Part shown: positions 8,550 to 15,687 of the stretch, one piece after another
How positions within the stretch are numbered: position 1 is the stretch's first letter
Layout: each line of letters begins with the position of its first letter
Source: Archaeoglobaceae archaeon
Lineage (GTDB): Archaea > Halobacteriota > Archaeoglobi > Archaeoglobales > Archaeoglobaceae
DNA: 64,000 nt
Assembly (NCBI GenBank): GCA_027036775.1
Contig: JALWDS010000004.1
Coordinates: forward strand, 62,001-126,000
Reading direction: 5' to 3'
Program-made: the position numbers and the translations under genes
Notes under the pieces: model-generated
Database searches by the model: none
Told to the model about the DNA's origin: nothing
The model's input: the letters and a program-made list of their open reading frames with translations, nothing else

Positions 8550-9086
8550 CCACCAGACATCTTTAAGCCCCAGCTTGTAGGCTATCACGTTCACAGAGAG
8601 GTGGAGGAGAGGTGTTACAACTAAACCCGTAACCAAGACGTCCCACGTAAACAGTCGGTAAAAGGCTTGACATCTACTCGCGGTTAGATACGCAACTACG
8701 AGAAACGTAAGCTGATCCAGTATGGGAAAGCTCCTTCCCCTCTCAACTCCAAAACGCCTCTTGATGAAACTACCAAAGGAATCTCCGATCATGGCTCCGA
8801 AGGAGAGAAGAAAAGCCAAAGTGAGAAAGGAACCGTAGGTTAGAGACGAGTATATCCTAACGTTGATAACCCTCTCGACGAGAATTTGAACGTGTGCAGT
8901 TAACAAACCTCCAATAACTCCTCCGATGAATCCCCTCCAAGTCTTTCCGTCCCCCAAAATCCTCTTACCGTCAATGAACTTCCTGCCAAAATCTATAGGC
9001 GTTCCTCCACCGAAGATCACAGCGAAGTTGTTGGGTGTGTATGCTGGAAGAAGTAACCAGATCGTTTTAAGTATCAGCTCGATCAT
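8547..9086 (-). CDS. carS: CDP-archaeol synthase
   Basis: This 179-residue integral membrane protein activates digeranylgeranylglyceryl phosphate with CTP to give CDP-archaeol, the precursor of archaeal polar head groups. Diagnostic segments are GDGKTWRGFIGG and GAMIGDSFGSFIKRR, embedded among about five hydrophobic helices. Its length is typical. It overlaps the start of the upstream phosphoesterase gene by 4 bp and so is co-transcribed with it. Confidence 0.93.
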   Translation of the reverse strand: MIELILKTIWLLLPAYTPNNFAVIFGGGTPIDFGRKFIDGKRILGDGKTWRGFIGGVIGGLLTAHVQILVERVINVRIYSSLTYGSFLTLAFLLSFGAMIGDSFGSFIKRRFGVERGRSFPILDQLTFLVVAYLTASRCQAFYRLFTWDVLVTGLVVTPLLHLSVNVIAYKLGLKDVWW

Positions 9087-9766
9087 CTGTATTCGTAGAT
9101 GTCGTTTCTTATAAACTTAAACTCTTCGAGCGTTCCCAGATAGTAAACGTCATCGTTTACTGCATAAACCTCCACCTCATCGCAACTAACGTCCCTCAAA
9201 ATCGGAGATATGAAGTTGCACGCCGTGATATCGCTCCCAGAAACGAGAGGTGAGAAGGCTGGGAGAACTATTATCACCCTACCTTCGTGCCTTACCCTAA
9301 GGAAGCAGTGGAAGGTGTAGGTTCCATCCAATCTCACCTTAACCGCCGGATGTTCGTGACCCATAACGATCTTTTCCGCCTCGCAATCCTTGTGTCCGTG
9401 AACGACCCTCCATCCTTCAACATCGAACTCATCTAAAAGCTCAAGCCCGAAATCCTTCAGTATGGCCCTCAAAAAGTTATCGTGATTGCCCCTAACGACC
9501 ACCACATCCAAACCCCTATCCAAAAGGTAGTTTAGCAGGGCTTTAACGTCTTCCCATTCGAGGGGCAAATTCCTACCGAACTCGTGCTTCAAATCCCCAG
9601 CTATAACAATCCTTTCAATTCCCTCAATTCTCTCAATCCTTTCGATTACGTCGTCGATCTGAACCCTAACACCGCTCAAAACGTTTTCCAACCCGAGATG
9701 CAAGTCCGCAATTATTGCGGTTCTACCGACTATCAACGCCCTCTCGGGTGTAAACTTGATATTCAC
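9083..9766 (-). CDS. Calcineurin-like metallophosphoesterase
   Basis: The 227-residue protein has the full set of metal ligands: IADLHLG, AGDLKHE, VRGNHDNF, VVHGHKD and MGHEHPAV. This places it in the archaeal MJ0037/SSO-type phosphoesterase group, related to nucleic-acid-associated phosphoesterases. The substrate is unknown. Its 3' end overlaps carS by 4 bp, and its start is nearly back to back with the rightward nucleotide kinase gene (18 bp apart). Confidence 0.85.
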   Translation of the reverse strand: MNIKFTPERALIVGRTAIIADLHLGLENVLSGVRVQIDDVIERIERIEGIERIVIAGDLKHEFGRNLPLEWEDVKALLNYLLDRGLDVVVVRGNHDNFLRAILKDFGLELLDEFDVEGWRVVHGHKDCEAEKIVMGHEHPAVKVRLDGTYTFHCFLRVRHEGRVIIVLPAFSPLVSGSDITACNFISPILRDVSCDEVEVYAVNDDVYYLGTLEEFKFIRNDIYEYR

Positions 9767-9784
9767 AAAAATCGAATCGATCGA

Positions 9785-10324
9785 ATGCTTATAGCGTTAA
9801 CTGGAACCCCCGGTGTTGGGAAAAGCACGGTGGCGGAGATACTTAAAAGGAGGGGATACAGAGTCCTTTCGGTAAACGATCTGGCTGAGAGGTTAAACTG
9901 CGTTGTTGGAGAGGAGGAGGGTTGCAAGATAGTTGACACCGATAAGCTTGCAAGGGAGGTTAGGAAGGTCGTTGAGGGATTGACGATAGTCGAAGGTCAT
10001 CTCTCTCACCTCCTAAGTCCAGATTTGGCAATAGTCTTAAGGTGCAATCCGATTGAGCTGAGGAAGAGATTGGAAAAAAGGGGTTGGAGCACCGAAAAGG
10101 TTCTTGAGAACGTCGAGGCTGAGGTGATTGACGTTATACTCGTCGAAGCAATAGAAAACGTGAAGGAGGTTTACGAGATAGATACCACCAACTTGAGTCC
10201 CGAAGAGGTTGCGAATGCAATCGAAGAGATATTGAAGGGGCATGGTGACAGATTTAAACCCGGAAGAGTAGATTGGATTAGGGAGGTCGGAGATCTTTTG
10301 GACGACCTTATCGGGAGGGTCTGA
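9785..10324 (+). CDS. AK6/Fap7-type adenylate (nucleotide) kinase
   Basis: ATG 9785 (MLIALTGTPGVGKST) is preferred over the upstream starts in the track because the P-loop GTPGVGKST belongs near residue 7 and the upstream codons overlap the divergent phosphoesterase gene. The 179-residue product has the AK6-type NMP region (VNDLAERLNC, EGHLSHLL) and a short LID (RLEKRGWS). Archaeal Fap7/AK6 homologues are NMP kinases/ATPases linked to small-subunit ribosome maturation. It ends just upstream of the tRNA-Tyr promoter. Confidence 0.85.
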   Translation: MLIALTGTPGVGKSTVAEILKRRGYRVLSVNDLAERLNCVVGEEEGCKIVDTDKLAREVRKVVEGLTIVEGHLSHLLSPDLAIVLRCNPIELRKRLEKRGWSTEKVLENVEAEVIDVILVEAIENVKEVYEIDTTNLSPEEVANAIEEILKGHGDRFKPGRVDWIREVGDLLDDLIGRV

Positions 10325-10332
10325 GCAATAGA

Positions 10333-10341
10333 TTTATAAAT
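10333..10341 (+). promoter_or_regulatory. TATA box of tRNA-Tyr
   Basis: TTTATAAAT lies about 25-30 bp before the first base of the tRNA, the normal spacing for an archaeal TATA box. Confidence 0.65.
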
Positions 10342-10364
10342 CCAAACAACCAATAACATGCAGT

Positions 10365-10456
10365 CCCGGCTTAGCTCAGCCTGGCAGAGCGCGGGCCTGT
10401 AGTCTGGTGACCGGGCAGAGAGCCCGGGGTCCCCGGTTCAAATCCGGGAGCCGGGA
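10365..10456 (+). tRNA. tRNA-Tyr (GTA) with an intron
   Basis: Acceptor CCCGGCT pairs with AGCCGGG followed by discriminator A. The D arm is GCTC...GAGC, the anticodon stem CGGGC/GCCCG and the T arm CCCGG-TTCAAAT-CCGGG. Anticodon GTA is at 10399-10401. The anticodon stem closes only if about 18 bases after position 37 are removed, so the gene carries an intron at the canonical 37/38 site. Confidence 0.93.
10403..10420 (+). other. tRNA-Tyr intron (about 18 nt)
   Basis: The bases tctggtgaccgggcagag interrupt the anticodon loop after G37. Removing them restores a 7-base loop (CTGTAGA) on the CGGGC/GCCCG stem. They can form part of the bulge-helix-bulge recognised by the archaeal splicing endonuclease. 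The exact ends could shift by a base or two. Confidence 0.75.
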
Positions 10457-10477
10457 CTAAACTTTATCAACCTTCCA

Positions 10478-10621
10478 TCAAAAACCTTCACGAATTGAAT
10501 CCATACTTTTGGGACCGAGGATCGGCGGAGTCCTCTTAACGTCTTCTGCAAGGCTTTTCCTATAGTCTCTTCTCCTTAGGTTTGGCGTTTGGATCTTTTC
10601 TGCTCCAGATTGGTTGTTCAA
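10478..10621 (-). pseudogene. Orphan protein-like fragment (47 codons), probable gene tail
   Basis: This lies in the 272-bp gap between tRNA-Tyr and the lipoprotein gene. On the minus strand one frame is open from just after a TGA to TGA at 10480-10478 and reads like real protein (RRRDYRKSLAEDVKRTPPIL, then GPKSMD), ending in SIREGF. It has no ATG start and is too short for the ORF track. It looks like the C-terminus of a lost gene; I cannot name the family. The rest of the gap (10622-10729) is AT-rich with nothing recognisable. Confidence 0.35.
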
Positions 10622-10729
10622 TCAGGATTTGGTAAGAAACAGAACGGAGATGGAAGTTACGAGTCAGCTCTATATACACCCACACTACGTCGATTTCGAA
10701 AAGAATTTTAAAATTTATCAAAAATAAAA

Positions 10730-10960
10730 TTAAATGTTGAAATCTACGTTTTCCACTTCTTGGAGGTATTTGATTACACTGTCCAGCTCCGTCGTGTTGA
10801 CCGGTATCGTGTAGTTAACGTTCGTTACGTTTGTTATTTGATTTGTTATTTGATGAGTGACGGTTGCCGTCGGTGTAGTCTTTTCGTTTGGTGTTTTTTC
10901 GCTCACGCAACCGAGCGTAATTATGGCAATCATCAACGCGAACAAAACAAACCTCTTCAT
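10730..10960 (-). CDS. Small secreted lipoprotein, 76 aa
   Basis: The N-terminus MKRFVLFALMIAIITLGC is a lipoprotein signal peptide with an LGC lipobox. It is followed by a Thr/Asn-rich stretch (potential N-glycosylation sites NVT, NYT, NTT) of the kind that anchors archaeal surface proteins, then a short helical tail. Its start overlaps the end of the upstream exported-protein gene by 4 bp, so the two form an operon. No known domain is visible. Confidence 0.7.
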   Translation of the reverse strand: MKRFVLFALMIAIITLGCVSEKTPNEKTTPTATVTHQITNQITNVTNVNYTIPVNTTELDSVIKYLQEVENVDFNI

Positions 10961-12165
10961 TGCAACTCACCTATCATCAGAGTTTCGTTGCCCCTAAGCT
11001 CCGAGTGAACAATCTCTTCCTCTGGTAAAGGCTTAATTACGTATTCTCCCTTACCCTCCAAGTAAACTACGCCCCTTCCCTTCACGAACATCTTGAACTC
11101 CCCTCTTGCGGACACGTTTACATCTCCCTTAGCAACGATCGAACCTTTGCCCTCGTAAGTTACCTTTCCGTTACTTTCACCGACCTTCTCGAACCCAACA
11201 ACGGTAACTATCGATTTCTCGTTGACGTCAACCTTTCCCTCTCCCTTCAAGACGACCACAACTCGTCCACTAACGCTCAGGTTTCCTTCTATCTTCGCCC
11301 ACATCTGACCCGTTTCGTTACCCAAACTTAGCCCTTTGAGTTTTTCCCTTCCCAAGCTCTTGTAAATCTCCCTTAGAGTGACGAAGGCCTGAATTAGCTC
11401 TTTCCTTGCTTCTCTTATCTCTTCCATTGCATCTTCACCTTTAACGATCTTATCCTTCGCCTCTTCAAGTAATTCCTTAGCCTTATCGACGTGTTCGAAG
11501 TATAATTTCAACAAGTCCTTCACTTTTTCAGTGGCGTTTGCTTGAACGTTCATGCCTATCATTTCAGCTCTTTCCGCTATGTCGTAGAACTTCGAAACTA
11601 CGAAGAGTTCTCCGTAAATTCTTATCTTGGGTTTGACACTAATCCAGTATTCCCTAACTTCTTTAACAGCCTTTCTCAATTCCTCTGGACTCGTAGTGTT
11701 GTTGACATTCTCAATCCTTTTCTGAAGGTTGTATATTATCCCGTTAATCTCGTTCAAAACCTCCTCCTTCGTATCGTTGGATATATTCAACGAAATCACG
11801 TTAACCTTTACGAGGTTTAAGAAGTCCACAGCACTCAACAAACCGTGAACGACGTAGAGCTTTGCGTATTCAAATCCCTCCTTGCTTCTCAATCCAAGTT
11901 TTAAGGCGAGCTGTTTAAACTTCTTGTAGTTTTTAACTTCATCCTTGAAATCTTTCGTCAAACTCCTCTCCCTCCCAATCAACTTCTTACGCTCCTCGAT
12001 CATTCTCCTCATCTTTTCCATGCGTTCCTCTTTCACTCCTTTGAATCCATGCTCGTGAACTTCGCCGACATTTTCGTGTGGTGTTTGATGTGGCATCTTA
12101 TCCGCTTTGGCCATCGCCGTTGGTATCGCTATCGCTATCAGCAACATCAATACCAACAACCTCAT
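10957..12165 (-). CDS. Exported coiled-coil/beta protein, function unknown
   Basis: The 402-residue protein has a Sec signal (MRLLVLMLLIAIAIPTAMAKA), a short His-rich segment with six histidines between residues 25 and 41 that could bind metal, a long charged helical middle (about residues 45-290), and a beta-rich C-terminus with alternating short strands (VVVVLKGEGKVDV, FKMFVKGRGVVYL). Several NxT/NxS sequons fit an extracytoplasmic location. It heads an operon with the lipoprotein and is divergent from the membrane-anchored winged-helix gene, which may regulate it. Confidence 0.65.
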   Translation of the reverse strand: MRLLVLMLLIAIAIPTAMAKADKMPHQTPHENVGEVHEHGFKGVKEERMEKMRRMIEERKKLIGRERSLTKDFKDEVKNYKKFKQLALKLGLRSKEGFEYAKLYVVHGLLSAVDFLNLVKVNVISLNISNDTKEEVLNEINGIIYNLQKRIENVNNTTSPEELRKAVKEVREYWISVKPKIRIYGELFVVSKFYDIAERAEMIGMNVQANATEKVKDLLKLYFEHVDKAKELLEEAKDKIVKGEDAMEEIREARKELIQAFVTLREIYKSLGREKLKGLSLGNETGQMWAKIEGNLSVSGRVVVVLKGEGKVDVNEKSIVTVVGFEKVGESNGKVTYEGKGSIVAKGDVNVSARGEFKMFVKGRGVVYLEGKGEYVIKPLPEEEIVHSELRGNETLMIGELQ

Positions 12166-12243
12166 ATCTAAAAGTTTGGAGTTGTTGAATAAATGAACTC
12201 TTTCGACAAACCGATTAGAGATACTTTAAAAAACTTTAAAAAA

Positions 12244-12267
12244 CTTTGTTTCGCTTTATAAACAAAG
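12244..12267. promoter_or_regulatory. Palindrome around a TATA box, candidate operator
   Basis: CTTTGTTT (12244-12251) and AAACAAAG (12260-12267) form a perfect 8-bp inverted repeat flanking CGCTTTAT, so the TATA-like element (ctttataaac) lies inside the palindrome. It is about 35-57 bp upstream of ATG 12301 and sits between two divergent transcription units. Just upstream is a tandem ctttaaaaaa repeat. A regulator bound here would block TBP. Confidence 0.45.
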
Positions 12268-12300
12268 CGTTAAAATCCTATGGAGTGTTGCGGTGATCGC

Positions 12301-12936
12301 ATGAGGTTGATCGCGTTGGTGTCCTTAATTCTAATAGTTTCAATTGCACCGGTGAGCGGTGCGGTGATAAGGGGTGAAATCTACTCGTGGGAATTGAAGA
12401 GAGTTAAGGCAATTGTCGAAATAAACACCACACCAAAGCAGAGGATAGTGGCCCTAAATGGTAGTTACGAATTCGAGGTTCCCTTAGGGGTTTACGAGAT
12501 TAGGGCTTACAGCATCGACGGAAACCTATTTTGTAACGAAACTGTTGTTATTAAGAACAACGGAACTTACGTGATAGATTTGATACTCTTCCCAAAGTTG
12601 GAAAACAATTTGAGTGCAACCGAACTCAACTTCCCCCTTGAAGAGAAGAGAAGTGAAACTCCTCTTTACGTCGGATTAACTCTAACCTTTCTGGCATTTT
12701 TAGTGGCCCTCATTTTCATCAAAAAAAGGAAGAGGAAGGGAGAGATTCCAGACGACTTAGAAGTAGTCTTGGAACTGATAAGGAAGTCTGGAGATAGGAT
12801 AACTCAAAAGGAGTTGAGGGAAAAGTTGGGATGGTCCGAAGCTAAGTTGAGTTTGGTTTTAACGGACCTCGAAGGAAGGGGTTTGATAGAAAAATACAGA
12901 AAGGGAAGGGGAAACGTTGTCTTTCTAAAGGATTAA
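12301..12936 (+). CDS. Membrane-anchored winged-helix regulator
   Basis: The start is taken at ATG 12301 because GGTGATC lies just upstream and the second Met opens a clean signal peptide (MRLIALVSLILIVSIAPVSG). The order is: signal, a short extracytoplasmic beta domain (GSYEFEVPLGVYEIRAYS, like carboxypeptidase-regulatory/PEGA-type folds), one transmembrane helix (YVGLTLTFLAFLVALIFI), basic stop-transfer KKRKRK, and a cytoplasmic winged helix (ITQKELREKLGWSEAKLSLV). Such proteins may sense an envelope signal and regulate neighbours; the divergent exported-protein operon is the obvious candidate. Confidence 0.75.
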   Translation: MRLIALVSLILIVSIAPVSGAVIRGEIYSWELKRVKAIVEINTTPKQRIVALNGSYEFEVPLGVYEIRAYSIDGNLFCNETVVIKNNGTYVIDLILFPKLENNLSATELNFPLEEKRSETPLYVGLTLTFLAFLVALIFIKKRKRKGEIPDDLEVVLELIRKSGDRITQKELREKLGWSEAKLSLVLTDLEGRGLIEKYRKGRGNVVFLKD

Positions 12937-12938
12937 GA

Positions 12939-13012
12939 TGGGGCCGCCGAGATTTGAACTCGGGTCACCGGCTCCCAAAGCCGGGAGGATAACCAGGCTA
13001 CCCTACGGCCCC
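12939..13012 (-). tRNA. tRNA-Pro (TGG)
   Basis: Read on the minus strand, GGGGCCG pairs with CGGCCCC followed by A. The anticodon arm is CCGGC-TTTGGGA-GCCGG with anticodon TGG (plus 12975-12977), and the T arm is CCGAG-TTCAAAT-CTCGG. No intron is needed. A TATA-like gtttttttaagc lies about 25 bp upstream on the minus strand. Confidence 0.95.
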
Positions 13013-13065
13013 CTTTTGGAATGTCTCAGTTCGCTTAAAAAAACTATCGCAAAGAACTTTAATAA

Positions 13066-14259
13066 TTGATATCAGATCGAATTGTGAAACTCGTTCAGGA
13101 TAGCGTGCACGGCCTTTTGAGGTTGGATGACTGGATGTTGAAGATAATAGACACCCCAGAGTTTCAAAGGTTGAGGAGAATAACACAAATAGGATTTGCC
13201 AACCTCGTCTTTCCCGGTGCAAATCACACGCGTTTCGAGCATTCTTTGGGTGTCATGGAAGTTGCAAGGAGAATAGTATCGAGAATGGATGCGGATGAAG
13301 ATGAGAAGATGGAATTGGTAGCTTCCGCTCTTTTGCACGACATAGCACATCTACCTTTTTCCCACTGCAGTGAATCGGTAATCGAGAGATACTTGGGGGT
13401 CAATCACGAGAATGCTGAGATAGTGCTGAAAAGGGGTGAGATCAAAGAAGTTTTGAACGAGTTGGGATTCAACTTAAACAGGATTTTAAGGCATATCAAG
13501 GGAAAATCTGAATGCAACGTTGTTAAAGGAGATATCGATGCGGACAGAATAGACTACCTAATCAGGGATGCTCATTACACTGGAGTTTCCCACGGTGTTT
13601 TCGACGCACAGAGGTTGATAAACAAGATCGTTTTCGTCGGTAAAAAGATGGTGATAGATTCTGGAGGATTGAGGTCGGCGGAATCCCTATTGATTTCGAG
13701 ATTTTTGATGTATACAACTGTTTATCACCACCACGTTTGTAGGATAGCAAGGAAGATGTTCGAAAAGGCTTTGGAAAGCTGTATAGATGGTGGATTTATA
13801 AAGCCGATGGAGCTTTTCAAGATGGACGACTGCTCCACTTTAAACACCCTTTTGAATTCGAACGAACTTTCGAGGGAGATGGCCGAGAGACTTTTAAACC
13901 GCAAACTCTTTAAGAGAGCTTTGTATGTAGATGTGGACAGCGTTGGAGTTAATTTGAATAGAATCGACGAGAGGATAGCTGAGATGGAGATTGCTGAAGG
14001 TGCGAACGTTGACGTGAGGTATGTTATAGTTGACGTTCCTAAGGTTAGGGAGGGGGAGGAGTTTAGAGCTCAAGTTTTAATTAACGGAGATTTGAAGAGG
14101 CTTGATGAGGTCTCAGACCTCGTCAAAGCTTTGAAGGATGCGGAGAGAAGAAGTCTAAAGCTTGGAGTTTACACGTTGAAGGATTACGTTGAAAGGGTTA
14201 GAAAGGTGGCCACGAGATACTTCAACGTTGATAAGACCTATCAGCGCAAACTCTTTTGA
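13066..14259 (+). CDS. HD-domain phosphohydrolase (SAMHD1/dNTPase-like)
   Basis: The 397-residue protein has the HD metal set: RFEHSLGVMEVARR, LLHDIAHLPFSH and the downstream Asp in DIDADRIDYLIRDAHYTG. It opens with VQDSVHGLLRLDD, as in archaeal dNTP triphosphohydrolase-like proteins. Substrates may be dNTPs or other nucleotides. The start is uncertain: TTG 13066 follows the track, but GTG 13084 would put the conserved LVQDSVHG at the N-terminus. There is no clear ribosome site; the promoter region is AT-rich and shared with divergent tRNA-Pro. Confidence 0.85.
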   Translation: MISDRIVKLVQDSVHGLLRLDDWMLKIIDTPEFQRLRRITQIGFANLVFPGANHTRFEHSLGVMEVARRIVSRMDADEDEKMELVASALLHDIAHLPFSHCSESVIERYLGVNHENAEIVLKRGEIKEVLNELGFNLNRILRHIKGKSECNVVKGDIDADRIDYLIRDAHYTGVSHGVFDAQRLINKIVFVGKKMVIDSGGLRSAESLLISRFLMYTTVYHHHVCRIARKMFEKALESCIDGGFIKPMELFKMDDCSTLNTLLNSNELSREMAERLLNRKLFKRALYVDVDSVGVNLNRIDERIAEMEIAEGANVDVRYVIVDVPKVREGEEFRAQVLINGDLKRLDEVSDLVKALKDAERRSLKLGVYTLKDYVERVRKVATRYFNVDKTYQRKLF

Positions 14260-15092
14260 TAGAGTTCCCTTCTCTTAGCTTCGAGCAAATCCTCCTCCAA
14301 CCCGCAGAATTTTGATGCGGATTCAACTCTAACCCCCAACTCTTCACCCCTCTCAAATACGATGCGAACCTTCTCCCTCCACTTCAAGTCCCTCAGTAGA
14401 TGATGATCAACGACCAGAGTTTTCACGTTTGTCCTTTCCAAAATCTTCGACACGTTTTCTAAAGATCTTTCCAAGAGCTCTTTACCGTAAACGTGAGGCA
14501 TGTACGTCATAGGTCCGTCCATAAAGATTACGTCTGGATTTGATTCTATCACGAACTCAACCTGTTCTTCGAGAGGGAAACCTTCGACGTCGGATGTAAA
14601 GAGGAATCTTTCGTTCTCTTCTATGAGAACCTCCAAAACGTAACCGAGTTTCGAATCATTCCCGTGTGGAACGGGTTTTGAAAAAGATATTCTCGTGTTT
14701 CCGAACTCGAACTCTTTCGAATCGGCGAAATTTATATCTCCCTCTATCAAACTCAAAAAGTGAAGTGCCCTCTTCATCTGACTCAAATTGATCTTTTCCT
14801 CAGGATGCTTTACGAATAAGACCTTATCCTTTAATATTTCTGGCTCTGAAGGGTTGTGGTGATCGTAGTGATAGTGGGTAACTACTACGATGTCTGAATT
14901 CTCGGTTTCCCTCTTTATCCTGTTCCAAAGTTCCTCCTTTCTCTTTAACTCCATTTCGTGGGGTGGTAGGCCGTATCTCTTCGGAGCCAAAGCGACGCTC
15001 GGATCGATAACGATTTTGACGTCTCTCGTTTCTACAAGAGTGCACATGCTCCTTGCACCGAAAGAGTCGAAAGCCAGAGGCCTCACTCTCAT
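14241..15092 (-). CDS. UPF0282 metallo-beta-lactamase-fold hydrolase
   Basis: The 283-residue protein matches the archaeal UPF0282 family. It begins with a beta strand and FDSFGARSMCTLVET, and has the metallo-beta-lactamase metal motif THYHYDHHNP, further ligand segments around FTSDVEGF and MDGPMTY, and VVDHHLLRD. It is predicted to be a metal-dependent hydrolase; the substrate is unknown. Its 3' end overlaps the convergent HD gene by 19 bp. Confidence 0.88.
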   Translation of the reverse strand: MRVRPLAFDSFGARSMCTLVETRDVKIVIDPSVALAPKRYGLPPHEMELKRKEELWNRIKRETENSDIVVVTHYHYDHHNPSEPEILKDKVLFVKHPEEKINLSQMKRALHFLSLIEGDINFADSKEFEFGNTRISFSKPVPHGNDSKLGYVLEVLIEENERFLFTSDVEGFPLEEQVEFVIESNPDVIFMDGPMTYMPHVYGKELLERSLENVSKILERTNVKTLVVDHHLLRDLKWREKVRIVFERGEELGVRVESASKFCGLEEDLLEAKRRELYQKSLR

Positions 15093-15141
15093 CTACAGAT
15101 GTAGCGTTAACTTTTTATTAAGTTTGATGATAGTGAAGAAT

Positions 15142-15226
15142 GCGGGGGTTGCCGAGCCAGGCCAAAGGCGGGGGACTCAAGATCCCCTCCCGTAGGGGTT
15201 CGAGGGTTCAAATCCCTCCCCCCGCA
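15142..15226 (+). tRNA. tRNA-Leu (CAA)
   Basis: Acceptor GCGGGGG pairs with CCCCCGC followed by A. The anticodon arm is GGGGA-CTCAAGA-TCCCC, anticodon CAA at 15178-15180, with a long class II variable arm and T arm GAGGG-TTCAAAT-CCCTC. A TATA-like tttttattaag is about 25 bp upstream. The 3' half is continuous with an integrase reading frame, so this gene served as an integration site. Confidence 0.95.
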
Positions 15227-15610
15227 TGTTGTCAGGTTATCTAAAAGCGATTTTGAGCGTTTTATCTACAAGCTTAAGCTATCTGGTCTTTCTACTAAAG
15301 AAGTTAAGAAGGCCGAAACGAGATTGTCTCGCTTCATTGAGCATTGTTCATACCGACCAACTTATGACGACATAATTATTTATATAAACGAATTAAAACA
15401 AGTAATCAAACAATTCTTAAAATTCATTGGAGCTAAAGAGGTAGCTAATCAAATCAAGTTACAAAAGTTCCAAAGCGGAGAAAGAGAGTAATAAAGCCGA
15501 CTCATATTCAATCTCTTTTAGCTGAAGTTGATGAGAAAATGACTAAAGAACATCTAAGGCTTAGGCTGAGGTCAGCAATACTACTTTCGGCGTATTTCTT
15601 CTCAACCTGA
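15201..15610 (+). pseudogene. Decayed tyrosine recombinase (SSV-type integrase) fragment at tRNA-Leu
   Basis: A reading frame passes through the tRNA 3' half (RGFKSLPPHVV) and continues as LSKSDFERFIYKLKLSGLST, with an N-terminal core-binding fold up to KQFLKFIGAKEV, then stops at TAA 15489. The reading resumes in another frame as VIKPTHIQSLLAEVDEKM and SAILLSAY, the start of a recombinase catalytic domain, and ends at TGA 15608. So there is one frameshift, a probable internal deletion after YINELKQ, and the Arg/His/Tyr catalytic part is lost. The codon use is more AT-rich than in neighbouring genes. Reading in frame through tRNA sequence is what SSV-type elements leave after integration. Confidence 0.75.
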
Positions 15611-15687
15611 ATAGTCTGACTTTTATGTATTACATTAAAAAGCTTTTGTAGAGCAAAGCAGATAAACGCAAAATGAAAGCTTCGATC

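Noticed and set aside
15227-15672. Ordinary empty intergenic region
   Set aside because: Manual translation shows recombinase-like protein in two frames continuous with the tRNA, so it is a remnant rather than empty sequence.
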